Positions 43,201 to 50,924 of a stretch of DNA of 64,000 nucleotides are shown piece after piece. The notes beneath the pieces are model-generated. The model searched no databases. It saw nothing but the letters and a program-made list of their open reading frames with translations, and was not told the DNA's origin. Position numbers and translations under genes: made by a program. Numbering within the stretch: position 1 is the stretch's first letter; the number at the start of each line of letters is the position of its first letter. The stretch is from Sulfurospirillum sp. (GTDB lineage Bacteria; Campylobacterota; Campylobacteria; Campylobacterales; Sulfurospirillaceae): assembly GCA_014859685.1 (NCBI GenBank), contig JACUTU010000001.1, forward strand, positions 335,416-399,415, in the 5' to 3' direction.

Positions 43201-44106
43201 GTGAATAAATATGCAACTAGAAAAACCATAGCAAGGACTACATTTTTTGAAACTTTTCTTGATCAAACAGCAGATGGTAAAAGAAAATTAAGCATAAGAG
43301 CAAAACGATGGATAAGCGTCATAAGCTTGCATATGCTATTTTTTCTATCTTTTCAGATAGATATTCAGATCTTAGAGGGAACATTGAATGGTTCAAGACT
43401 TTTGGGATTTCATCTTATAGATGTGTTTACTACACTAGAAGTTTTTTTAGCAACTCACCATTTGCCTATAAATATGATTATTGGAACTACAACCATAGCG
43501 ATAATTTATATTCTCATCGGAGGAAGAACCTATTGCTCTTGGGTTTGTCCTTATGGTATCATCAGTGAAGTTGGTGAGAAAATCCATAATACGCTTATAA
43601 AGAAAAAAATTATTAAAGAACGAAATTTTGACCACAGGGTTCGCAATGTATTTTGGGCTATCTTTTTGATTTTAGCTTTTACGAGCGAATATCTTGTTTT
43701 TGAGCTCATCAATGTTGTGGGAATTTTGAGTCGTTTCATAGCTTACGGTTGGAGCGTAGCACTCTCTTGGGTTGTTGCGGTATTTTTAGTTGAAGTTTTC
43801 TTTGCTCGTCGGGCGTGGTGTAGGTATCTTTGTCCGATAGGTACAACCTATGGATATCTTGGTAAAGTAAGTGCTCTTCGCGTTGAATGGAATGATAATT
43901 GTGACCATTGCATGGTTTGTCATGATGTCTGTTTTGAAAATCAAGTGCTAGAACTCACAAAATCAAAGTATGATAAACAGCGTGAAGAGTTAGGAATAAA
44001 AAGAGAAATAGTCGCTGGAGCTGATTGTACGCTTTGTGGAAGATGTATAGATGTTTGCCATTCTGATGCTCTTGGTTACACTTTTAGATTAAAGTCTTTA
44101 GTATGA
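43201..44106 (+). CDS. nosH: NosH membrane polyferredoxin (NapH-like)
   Basis: Menaquinol-side electron-transfer protein of 301 residues with about four membrane helices. Paired CxxxCP motifs of the NapH type (TYCSWVCPYGI and AWCRYLCPIGT) lie near the membrane, and two ferredoxin-type clusters (CDHCMVCHDVC, CTLCGRCIDVC) near the C-terminus. GTG start with AAGGA. Its end overlaps nosF by 4 bases. Confidence 0.93.
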   Translation: MNKYATRKTIARTTFFETFLDQTADGKRKLSIRAKRWISVISLHMLFFLSFQIDIQILEGTLNGSRLLGFHLIDVFTTLEVFLATHHLPINMIIGTTTIAIIYILIGGRTYCSWVCPYGIISEVGEKIHNTLIKKKIIKERNFDHRVRNVFWAIFLILAFTSEYLVFELINVVGILSRFIAYGWSVALSWVVAVFLVEVFFARRAWCRYLCPIGTTYGYLGKVSALRVEWNDNCDHCMVCHDVCFENQVLELTKSKYDKQREELGIKREIVAGADCTLCGRCIDVCHSDALGYTFRLKSLV

Positions 44107-44741
44107 TACAAATCGAAAATCTTACTAAAAAATTTGGGAATGCCATCTCTTTAGATGCTATCAATTTGAAGATACAAAGTGGAGATTGTGTAGCGCTTAT
44201 GGGTCCTAATGGTGCTGGTAAGACTACACTTATTCGCTTAATTTTAGGATATTATCATCCTACAAATGGACAAGTGCTTATCAATGGCAAAAATCCTATA
44301 AAAGAGCGTGTGGATGTTTTACAAAATATCAGTTTTGTTCCCCAGCTCCCTCCTCCGATAAAACTAAGTTTAGAAGAACTTATTGCATATGTATGCAAAA
44401 GTACGCAAGTACAAAAAGAGAAAATCTTACACTTTGCGCAAGAGATGGAGCTTGATATCGAGCCAAATCTTAAAAAATCTTTTTTTAAATTGAGTGGCGG
44501 TATGAAACAAAAAATGCTCATAGCTATAAGTCTTGCAAGAAGAGGGGAAATTATCATCTATGATGAGCCAACAGCAAATCTTGATCCAAAGGCAAGAGAT
44601 AATTTTCACAGATTATTGCAGACTCAAAATCATCCAAATATTTCACTTTTTGTAACACATCGAATTGATGAAATGCGAGATATTGTTAATCGCCAAATCT
44701 ATATGGACTTAGGAAAAATAATAAATGATGAAAAAATTTAG
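44103..44741 (+). CDS. nosF: NosF ABC transporter ATPase
   Basis: ATPase of 212 residues powering the NosFY-NosD system for NosZ copper-site assembly. Walker A GPNGAGKTT, signature LSGGMKQK, Walker B IIIYDEPTANLDP, switch His in FVTHR. Shorter than many NosF (about 300) but complete for a nucleotide-binding domain. Overlaps nosH upstream and the NosL-like gene downstream. Confidence 0.95.
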   Translation: MIQIENLTKKFGNAISLDAINLKIQSGDCVALMGPNGAGKTTLIRLILGYYHPTNGQVLINGKNPIKERVDVLQNISFVPQLPPPIKLSLEELIAYVCKSTQVQKEKILHFAQEMELDIEPNLKKSFFKLSGGMKQKMLIAISLARRGEIIIYDEPTANLDPKARDNFHRLLQTQNHPNISLFVTHRIDEMRDIVNRQIYMDLGKIINDEKI

Positions 44742-45168
44742 TCTATTTTTTATTATAATGGTGGTATTTTTTATAGGATGTGAAAAAAAAGTAGATTTTA
44801 CTGCTAAAGAGGTTCATTGGGATCGCGACATGTGTGAGCGTTGCAAAATGGTACTCAGTGATAGAAAATTTTCCGCACAAGTTATAAATCCAAAAAATGG
44901 AAGAACCTATTTCTTTGATGATATCGGATGTGCTATACTTTGGTTTCAAGAGGAAAAAATAGCTTGGGCAAATGAAGCGATAATTTGGGTGAATGATGCT
45001 AAAAATGGAGCGTGGATTGACGCAAGAAAAGCATCATTTAGCACAAAAAATATAACCCCGATGGCGTACGGTTTTGGTGCACATGCTAGGAGAGAGGATA
45101 TAGTGGAAAACCAAGAAATTATTGATTTTGAAGCTATGCGTAAAAGAATCATAGAGATAGGAAAATAG
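44725..45168 (+). CDS. nosL: NosL copper chaperone-like lipoprotein (first of three in the cluster)
   Basis: Lipoprotein of 147 residues (lipobox FFIGC, Cys19). The NosL copper site is DMCERCKMVLSDRKF (Cys37, Cys40, Met42). The two-domain NosL fold is suggested by YFFDDIGCAILWFQ and the C-terminal TPMAYGFGAHAR. It overlaps nosF by 17 bases. NosL binds Cu(I) in the periplasm and passes it to NosZ in well studied species. Confidence 0.9.
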   Translation: MMKKFSLFFIIMVVFFIGCEKKVDFTAKEVHWDRDMCERCKMVLSDRKFSAQVINPKNGRTYFFDDIGCAILWFQEEKIAWANEAIIWVNDAKNGAWIDARKASFSTKNITPMAYGFGAHARREDIVENQEIIDFEAMRKRIIEIGK

Positions 45169-45170
45169 AG

Positions 45171-45671
45171 ATGAAGCGTTCAAATATATTTCTCATTATC
45201 TTCCCAATTATTGCCATCGCATTGCTCTTGTATTTTGTGAATACAACAAATACAAGAGCTGATCAGATCATCAATAAAAAGCAAAAGCCATTAGAATTCA
45301 AAGACAATACGCTCCAATGCCCACAATGTCACATGTATCTAGTGGGTAAAAAAGATACTGCTCAAATCATTACAGCTGATTATAAGACTCATTTTTTTGA
45401 TGATGTAGGGTGTGCTATTTTATGGATGAGAGATCAAAATATTGAGCTTGAAAGTGTAAAATTTTGGGTATTTACTCGAGATACGAAAGAATATATTAAT
45501 GCTTATGATGCTTTTTATTCACTCATCGATGATACGCCGATGCACTATGGTTTTGGTGCTTATGCAAAAAATCAAAGCAATTTGATTGATTTTAATGCAA
45601 TGCGGCTGAAAATGCTTCGAGGAGAAAATCTGAGTGATCCAAAAATTAGAAAAAATTTACTAGGAAGTTAG
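45171..45671 (+). CDS. NosL-like membrane-anchored protein (second in the cluster)
   Basis: Protein of 166 residues with an N-terminal membrane anchor (IIFPIIAIALLLYFV) instead of a lipobox. Copper motif CPQCHMYLVGKKDTAQ (Cys50, Cys53, Met55) and HFFDDVGCAILWM parallel the preceding gene, so the two look like an old tandem duplication. TPMHYGFGAYAK near the C-terminus matches too. Two bases separate it from its neighbours on each side. Confidence 0.88.
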   Translation: MKRSNIFLIIFPIIAIALLLYFVNTTNTRADQIINKKQKPLEFKDNTLQCPQCHMYLVGKKDTAQIITADYKTHFFDDVGCAILWMRDQNIELESVKFWVFTRDTKEYINAYDAFYSLIDDTPMHYGFGAYAKNQSNLIDFNAMRLKMLRGENLSDPKIRKNLLGS

Positions 45672-45673
45672 AT

Positions 45674-46501
45674 ATGAATAATTTATTTCTCATTGCATTT
45701 TTAGATGTAAAAGAGTCTATTAGGGCAAAATGGTTTTTAATCTATACTATAGTTTTTGGAGGTTTGATAGCTCTATTTTTCATAGCAGGGGTAACCGAGT
45801 CTCAGGTTATGGGATTTAGTGGTTTAAGTAGGTTGCTTCTTATGTATATACAAGTCACTATTGTTATACTTCCAATTTTTATTCTTATTACAACAGTTAG
45901 ATCAATTTCAGGAGATAGGGATAATCACATCTTAGAGTATATGCTCTCTTTTCCTATATCATTGCATCACTACTACTGGGGAAAGGTTATCGGTAGGTTT
46001 GCTACTGTTTTTTTACCAGTTTTATTTGCGATGATTTTAGCTCTTTTTATAGGACTTTTTAAAGGAAGCGGAATTCCTTGGAATATCTTCATCCTCTATT
46101 CAGGCTTACTTTTTGCTCTTTGTTCCTCTTTTTTGGGCATCGCTTTTTTGATTTCCTCGATTGTAAAATCCTCAGAGATTGCCCTAGGGTTCTCTTTTTT
46201 TATATGGATATTTTTACTTGCTTTTATAGATATCGCACTCATTAGTCTTATGATGCAAAATAGACTTAGTGAAGAGCTTATCATTGGCATTTCGCTCATA
46301 AATCCAATGGAAGTATTTCGAGTAGCTGCCATCAGTCTTTTTGACCCACAACTCACAGTTATGGGTCCTGTGGCTTATTATATACTTGATAATATTGCCT
46401 TGCCTTTATTTATACTATTTTCAATTGCATATCCAACTTTGGTTGGTGTATTGTTTGCGTTTTTAGGCTTTAAAATATTTAAAAAAACAGATCTTGTTTA
46501 G
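45674..46501 (+). CDS. nosY: NosY ABC transporter permease
   Basis: Membrane permease of 275 residues with six hydrophobic segments (about 15-38, 55-80, 105-128, 138-165, 172-200, 240-268). Partner of NosF; the NosDFY complex moves an as yet debated sulfur or copper-related species. The ISGDRDNHILEYMLSFPIS loop is typical of ABC-2-type NosY. Positioned between NosL-like genes. Confidence 0.93.
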   Translation: MNNLFLIAFLDVKESIRAKWFLIYTIVFGGLIALFFIAGVTESQVMGFSGLSRLLLMYIQVTIVILPIFILITTVRSISGDRDNHILEYMLSFPISLHHYYWGKVIGRFATVFLPVLFAMILALFIGLFKGSGIPWNIFILYSGLLFALCSSFLGIAFLISSIVKSSEIALGFSFFIWIFLLAFIDIALISLMMQNRLSEELIIGISLINPMEVFRVAAISLFDPQLTVMGPVAYYILDNIALPLFILFSIAYPTLVGVLFAFLGFKIFKKTDLV

Positions 46502-46512
46502 GAGATAAATTG

Positions 46513-46980
46513 ATGAGAAAACTTATATTACTACTATTTTCAGCACTGCTTTTAATGGCTGCTACAGTAAGCATACCAAAAGATGCAAAATGCTTTATGA
46601 GAAATCTAATGGTTTATGAACACCCTGAATGGGCAAGTACTATAGAGTTAAAAGATGGAAAAATTCTCTATTTTTCCTCTCCAAAATCTATGTTTGAGTT
46701 CTATTTTGAAACTCCAAGATGGCCTGAATTCAATATCAAAGAAGATAAGCAGATGAATATCTATATCACTGATTTTGAAACACTAGAAGCTATTCCTGCT
46801 AAAGAGGCGCATTATGTGTATGGCAGTAGCAAAACAAGTCCAGCGGGAGATGATTTGCCAGCATTTGCAAGAAAAAAATCAGCCCAAGCTTTTATGCTCA
46901 GATATGGTGGAAGCAGGGTATTGGATTTTTATCAAGTATCGCATGGTTTGATAAATCTACTCAATGGACGCACCCGTTAA
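46513..46980 (+). CDS. Degenerate NosL-like protein (third in the cluster)
   Basis: Exported protein of 155 residues with signal MRKLILLLFSALLLMAATVS. It aligns with NosL around KCFMRNLMVYEHPEWASTI, but the second copper Cys is absent: CxxC is C-F-M-R, while a downstream Met (Met33) remains. Later regions (YITDFETLEAIPAKEAHYVY, AFARKKSAQAFMLRYGG) match NosL. ATG at 46513 with GGAGAT is chosen over the TTG at 46510. Last gene of the nos operon. It may bind metal differently or act as a partner. Confidence 0.82.
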   Translation: MRKLILLLFSALLLMAATVSIPKDAKCFMRNLMVYEHPEWASTIELKDGKILYFSSPKSMFEFYFETPRWPEFNIKEDKQMNIYITDFETLEAIPAKEAHYVYGSSKTSPAGDDLPAFARKKSAQAFMLRYGGSRVLDFYQVSHGLINLLNGRTR

Positions 46981-46987
46981 CACATAT

Positions 46988-47016
46988 TTAACACTTTTTA
47001 GTTAGAATATTATACT
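46988..47016 (+). promoter_or_regulatory. Promoter of the ABC export cassette
   Basis: TTAACA (46988-46993) and TATACT (47011-47016) with 17 bases between, 18 bases before the GTG at 47034. The -35 lies inside CATATTTAACAC, a 12-mer also found at 30840-30851 before the NosL-like gene. Marks a separate transcript after nos. Confidence 0.5.
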
Positions 47017-47033
47017 TTTTTAAGGATAAGTCT

Positions 47034-47342
47034 GTGATAACAAAAACAATAGCAAGAACTTCTTTGTTTTTGCTGCTTTTACTTGTGCTTTTTTTTGTGA
47101 GCGAACTTTGTTTTTTATATATTTACAAAGAAAATAACTTACATGTAAAGCAAAATTTTGTGCAGTTTTCCAGCTTGGGTGACCTTGCTATCTCAAATGA
47201 GGCGCATTTTATAAGGCATAGAACTTATGCAGATACTTTTTCGATTTTTGCAATTTCCCCAGAACTTTTAGAGAATTTTCCATCTACATTTGTCTATCAT
47301 TATCCTACCATACAAAATACATCAAAGATGTACCGTGAATAG
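47034..47342 (+). CDS. Hypothetical single-pass membrane protein, 102 residues
   Basis: Unrecognised protein: one N-terminal membrane helix (SLFLLLLLVLFFVSELCFLY), then about 70 residues probably outside the membrane (NLHVKQNFVQFSSLGDLAIS). GTG start with AAGGA. Overlaps the FtsX-like permease by 8 bases, so it is probably a subunit or small exported partner of that ABC system. One perfect TTACATGTAA at 47139-47148. Confidence 0.7.
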   Translation: MITKTIARTSLFLLLLLVLFFVSELCFLYIYKENNLHVKQNFVQFSSLGDLAISNEAHFIRHRTYADTFSIFAISPELLENFPSTFVYHYPTIQNTSKMYRE

Positions 47343-48510
47343 AATTTTCAATCTTTTACTTTTCGCGTATGCACTCAATTCGCTCAAAAGAAGAGGATTT
47401 AAGAGCTTTTTTACTTTTTTTGTTTTGAGTTTGATAGTGTTTTTGCTCTCATCGATTCTTTTTATAGCAAATTCAATTCGCTACGAACTTGAACGAACGC
47501 TTAATTCTTTACCGCCTATCACTGTGCAAAAACTTCAAGCTGGAAGACATGAGCTTATAAGCTTGCAAAAGTTAGATAAACTGCTTGATATAGATGGGGT
47601 ACAAAGTGCAATTCCGAGATATTGGGGGTATTATTATTTTGCAAATGCTGGGGTGAATTTTTCTATCGTCGGAGTAGATATTTTTGATAAAGCTTATAGT
47701 GACATCTTGCATAATTTGCTTGAAAATGGTACTTTTGGCAATGATGGAATGCTCGTTGGACAAGGCGTTGCAAAGATATTGCGAGAGAACTATTATAAAG
47801 AGTATTTCAATTTTGTCAAAAGTGATGGTAGCTTAAAGCAGGTTAATCTTGCTGGTGTTTTTGATGCAAAAACATCTCTCGAGTCAAACGATATGATTTT
47901 TATGCCAAAAGCCTTGGTGCAAGAGATATTTGATTTGCCACAAGATAAAGCTACAGATATCGTGCTACAGGTTGCAAACAAGGATGAGATTCCAAATATC
48001 ATCGCGAAAGTAAAAGAAATTTATCCAGATAGCAGAGTCATTACAAAAGATGATATGCGTATAAGTTATCAAAATATTTTTGATTATAAGAGTGGACTTT
48101 TTTTGGCACTTTTTATTGTTGCTATTTTTACATTTTTTATGATTATTTATGATCGCGCAAGTGGTTTGAGCGGCAATGAAAAAAAAGAGATCGGAATTTT
48201 AAAAGCACTTGGTTGGCGGATAGAAGATATACTGCAAGAGAAGTTTTATGAAGCTTTCATCATCTCCTTTTTTGCTTTTATAACGGCACTTATTGCCGCA
48301 CTTTCTTTTGTATATCTTTTGCAAGCCCCACTTTTACGAGATATCTTTATGGGATATTCTGTTTTAAAATCTGATTTTGACCTGCCTTTTACAATTGATT
48401 TTAGAATGCTTTCCGTCGTCTTTTTCTTAAGTGTACCTATTTACATAGCGGCAATTATTATCCCATCGTGGAGAGTTGCAAGTATGGACGCTGATGAGGT
48501 GATGCGATGA
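47335..48510 (+). CDS. FtsX/MacB-like ABC transporter permease
   Basis: Permease of 391 residues: a membrane helix near the N-terminus (SFFTFFVLSLIVFLLSSILF), a periplasmic domain of about 210 residues, and three C-terminal helices (about 262-285, 310-335, 362-385) of FtsX type with the loop KKEIGILKALGWRIEDILQE. Such proteins transduce energy across the periplasm or export lipids and peptides. Start GTG at 47335 overlapping the previous gene; the ATG-like start at 47290 would extend too far into it. Confidence 0.88.
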   Translation: MNRIFNLLLFAYALNSLKRRGFKSFFTFFVLSLIVFLLSSILFIANSIRYELERTLNSLPPITVQKLQAGRHELISLQKLDKLLDIDGVQSAIPRYWGYYYFANAGVNFSIVGVDIFDKAYSDILHNLLENGTFGNDGMLVGQGVAKILRENYYKEYFNFVKSDGSLKQVNLAGVFDAKTSLESNDMIFMPKALVQEIFDLPQDKATDIVLQVANKDEIPNIIAKVKEIYPDSRVITKDDMRISYQNIFDYKSGLFLALFIVAIFTFFMIIYDRASGLSGNEKKEIGILKALGWRIEDILQEKFYEAFIISFFAFITALIAALSFVYLLQAPLLRDIFMGYSVLKSDFDLPFTIDFRMLSVVFFLSVPIYIAAIIIPSWRVASMDADEVMR

Positions 48511-49163
48511 TAAAACTAGAAAATATCAATAAAATCTTTGCAAATAATTTTTATGCACTCAAGGATATAAGCTTACATGTAAGTAAAGGTGAGCTTGTTT
48601 TGCTCAAAAGTGCAAGTGGTGGTGGCAAAAGTACGATTCTCTCACTCATAGCTGGGTTGAGTAAGCCAAGTAGTGGCGAAGTACTTGTAAAAGATGAGCG
48701 TATTTCAAAACTGCCAGATGATTTTGCTTCACTTTTTCGCAGGCAAAATATAGGCTTTATCTTTCAAAAATTCAATCTCATAGAAGATCTTAGTGTGAGA
48801 GACAATATAATTGTCCCGCTTATTCCATCAGATTTTGATGAAGATTTGATTGAAAAGAGAGTAGCAAGACTACTTCAAAGGTTTGATTTGAGTGAGAAAA
48901 AAGAAGAGATCGTACGCAATCTCTCAGGAGGTCAGCAACAAAGAGTCGTTATAGCAAGGGCTTTGATAAATGAACCATCCATTATCATAGCCGATGAGCC
49001 AACGGCAAATCTTGATGAAAAACTTTCGCTTGATTTTGTAGCATTCTTGCAGGAACTTCAAAATGAGGGAAAAACCATCGTTGTGGCAACGCATGATCCA
49101 CTCTTTTTTAACTTACCATTTGTTGATAGAATCATTGAGATACACAAAGGTGTATTGCTATGA
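48507..49163 (+). CDS. ABC transporter ATPase (LolD/MacB type)
   Basis: ATPase of 218 residues pairing with the FtsX-like permease. Walker A KSASGGGKST (Gly-rich, unusual Ser at the second position), signature LSGGQQQR, Walker B IIIADEPTANLDE, switch His in ATHDP. Overlaps the permease and the following membrane gene by 4 bases each. One perfect TTACATGTAA at 48573-48582. Confidence 0.93.
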   Translation: MIKLENINKIFANNFYALKDISLHVSKGELVLLKSASGGGKSTILSLIAGLSKPSSGEVLVKDERISKLPDDFASLFRRQNIGFIFQKFNLIEDLSVRDNIIVPLIPSDFDEDLIEKRVARLLQRFDLSEKKEEIVRNLSGGQQQRVVIARALINEPSIIIADEPTANLDEKLSLDFVAFLQELQNEGKTIVVATHDPLFFNLPFVDRIIEIHKGVLL

Positions 49164-50125
49164 GTTATACTCCAGAAGTTATCACGCTATTGGCACTTAA
49201 TGTTCTGTTTTTTTGCATCGCTACACTATGTCTTTTTATAAGTATCAATATACTCAAAAATTGGGATATGAACACAACAACATCTTTGCAGTATAGATTG
49301 GAAAAACAGAGTGTTTTAGTGGCTACTTTTATCAAATATATATTTATCTTAAAACTCCCACTTTTTTTATTTTTTATCTTCAGTGTTGATAAGATTTCTG
49401 GTGTCATAACAGGTGCAATGTGTGCTGCTGGTGTGGTTAATTCTGTTGATTTTGGGATGTACCTAGTGGTTTTAAAATTATTTAATCTCTATCTTTTTGG
49501 CTTTTGGCTAGTCTTACATGTAAAAGATCAAAAGAGCAAAAAAAGAGAGTTTACGAAAATAAAATTTTGGTTTTTTGCGGTGGCTTATATTTTTTTAATT
49601 CTTGAGGTAGTTTATGAATTTAGTTTTTTCAACGCTTTGGAAATTGATAAGATTGTAAGCTGTTGTGGTACACTGTTTTCGGCCGCTTCAAGCTCCTCTT
49701 TGGCAGTTGTTTTTAGCCTCACGAACACACAGGTACTTGTTCTTTTTTATGGAATGTTTTTACTGCATATATTTGCACTCTTTCGCCAAGATACTATCTT
49801 GTCACTTTTCAGTAGCATTATATTTTTGATCATTTCCATCATAGCACTCATACTTTTTTTTGGAACTTACATTTATGAATTACCAACACATCATTGCCCG
49901 TTTTGTTTTTTACAAAAAGAGTATTATTATATTGGCTATATTATCTATATTACTTTATTTTTAGCAACATTCTTCTCATTTTCCGCTGCACTTATGGAGC
50001 GCATCAAAGAATCTAGAAGCTATAAAAAATACTACATGATCTCGCTTATTTTTACACTCATTTTTACACTCATCATCAGCGGGTATCCACTTGTATATTT
50101 TCTAAAAAATGGAGTTTGGCTTTAG
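49160..50125 (+). CDS. Polytopic membrane protein with CPFC motif
   Basis: Unrecognised membrane protein of 321 residues with about eight hydrophobic segments. Several Cys stand out: GAMCAAGV, VSCCGTLF and HHCPFCFLQKEY. The CxxC next to His at a predicted membrane boundary suggests thiol redox or metal binding (compare DsbB/VKOR-type proteins), but there is no clear match. It is coupled to the ABC ATPase by a 4-base overlap and ends the cassette. One perfect TTACATGTAA at 49514-49523. Confidence 0.8.
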   Translation: MSYTPEVITLLALNVLFFCIATLCLFISINILKNWDMNTTTSLQYRLEKQSVLVATFIKYIFILKLPLFLFFIFSVDKISGVITGAMCAAGVVNSVDFGMYLVVLKLFNLYLFGFWLVLHVKDQKSKKREFTKIKFWFFAVAYIFLILEVVYEFSFFNALEIDKIVSCCGTLFSAASSSSLAVVFSLTNTQVLVLFYGMFLLHIFALFRQDTILSLFSSIIFLIISIIALILFFGTYIYELPTHHCPFCFLQKEYYYIGYIIYITLFLATFFSFSAALMERIKESRSYKKYYMISLIFTLIFTLIISGYPLVYFLKNGVWL

Positions 50126-50419
50126 AACATGACACTAAGGCTTTCTCGGCTGGGGAACTCTTAGGATAACTTTATCTACAAGATGTACATTTCTTAAACA
50201 AACATTTGTTTTACTAGTGTTGCGAGTGTGAGATTTCTTGATCGAGGTATTTACTCTAAAGTGAGTAATTTTCATAAATTTTGTCAAAAACTGCCTTATC
50301 TATTTCTTTGTGCCATGAGATTTTATCCGCTCTTGTGTAGCATAGTAACCCAAGCAAAAACCCCTAAAATAGCCACTTTGTAGATATAATTTTATTATAA
50401 CTATCTAAAGGGCAACTCC
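50126..50419. other. Intergenic stretch with remnants
   Basis: No gene seen. Contains small hairpins (AAACAAA-CA-TTTGTTT near 50197; TTACTC-N6-GAGTAA near 50255) and short words shared with the MITE-like copies (GAGGTATTTAC, AACCCCTAAA), which may mark a decayed element. An AT-rich promoter-like end precedes the gene at 50420. Confidence 0.5.
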
Positions 50420-50734
50420 ATGAGCAAACATCCATTCTATAATCAAACAGGTCTCAAAAGAGATAATAAATCGCATGTCCTCTACGCCTTAGCAAACAAA
50501 CAGATGGAGCTGAAGCTTATTGAAGAGGAGTATGAAGCGAAAATCTCAAAAATTAGAGTTGATTTATCGGCTTTAGAGACTACTATCTGTCTTTTTGATG
50601 GGGATTGTGGTAAAACTATTGAGAAATTAAATGTAAAGACATCAAAAACAAGAGCCTCACAGCACCGCTATTTTAAAAATGGTGAAGGGATGAAACTGAT
50701 TTTAGAGACTAGAGGGCATAAATTAATGGCTTAA
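50420..50734 (+). CDS. Small coiled-coil protein of a mobile-element-associated type
   Basis: Protein of 104 residues: a helical coiled-coil-like stretch (ANKQMELKLIEEEYEAKISK), then VDLSALETTICLFDGD, a short basic linker and HRYFKNGEGMKLILETRG. From memory this pattern (LxxLxATIxLFDPD ... RYFxxGExxRLVLExLR) is shared with small proteins found beside transposons and recombinases in other Proteobacteria, where the chain usually runs on to about 130 residues. Here it stops early, so it may be truncated. No transposase is adjacent. Function unknown. Confidence 0.6.
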   Translation: MSKHPFYNQTGLKRDNKSHVLYALANKQMELKLIEEEYEAKISKIRVDLSALETTICLFDGDCGKTIEKLNVKTSKTRASQHRYFKNGEGMKLILETRGHKLMA

Positions 50735-50884
50735 ATAGAAATATTCTTTGTTATATCAAGGGATATCAATTTTTTATAGTGTACAATGAATTGTATTTTA
50801 AGAATTATTTAAGTGATTTGGCACCATTTAGTACCTTTATACAGAAGTACTCAATTTCAGTACATTTTTATTTTTCTTGTGAAA

Positions 50885-50909
50885 TAATACTAAATCATAA
50901 ATTATATTA
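50885..50909. promoter_or_regulatory. Candidate NikR operator upstream of nikK
   Basis: TAATA-N15-TATTA, 16-40 bases before the nikK ATG. It fits the degenerate Helicobacter NikR consensus as I recall it (TRWYA-N15-TRWYA) exactly in spacing and symmetry. nikR is in the same window at 17773. Nickel-loaded NikR would block transcription here. AT-rich context means the match needs testing. Confidence 0.5.
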
Positions 50910-50924
50910 TATAAAAGGATAAAT

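Noticed and set aside
50126-50419. Possible third, decayed copy of the MITE-like element
   Set aside because: Only two words of 10-11 bases (GAGGTATTTAC, AACCCCTAAA) are shared, and in a different arrangement; could be chance in AT-rich DNA.
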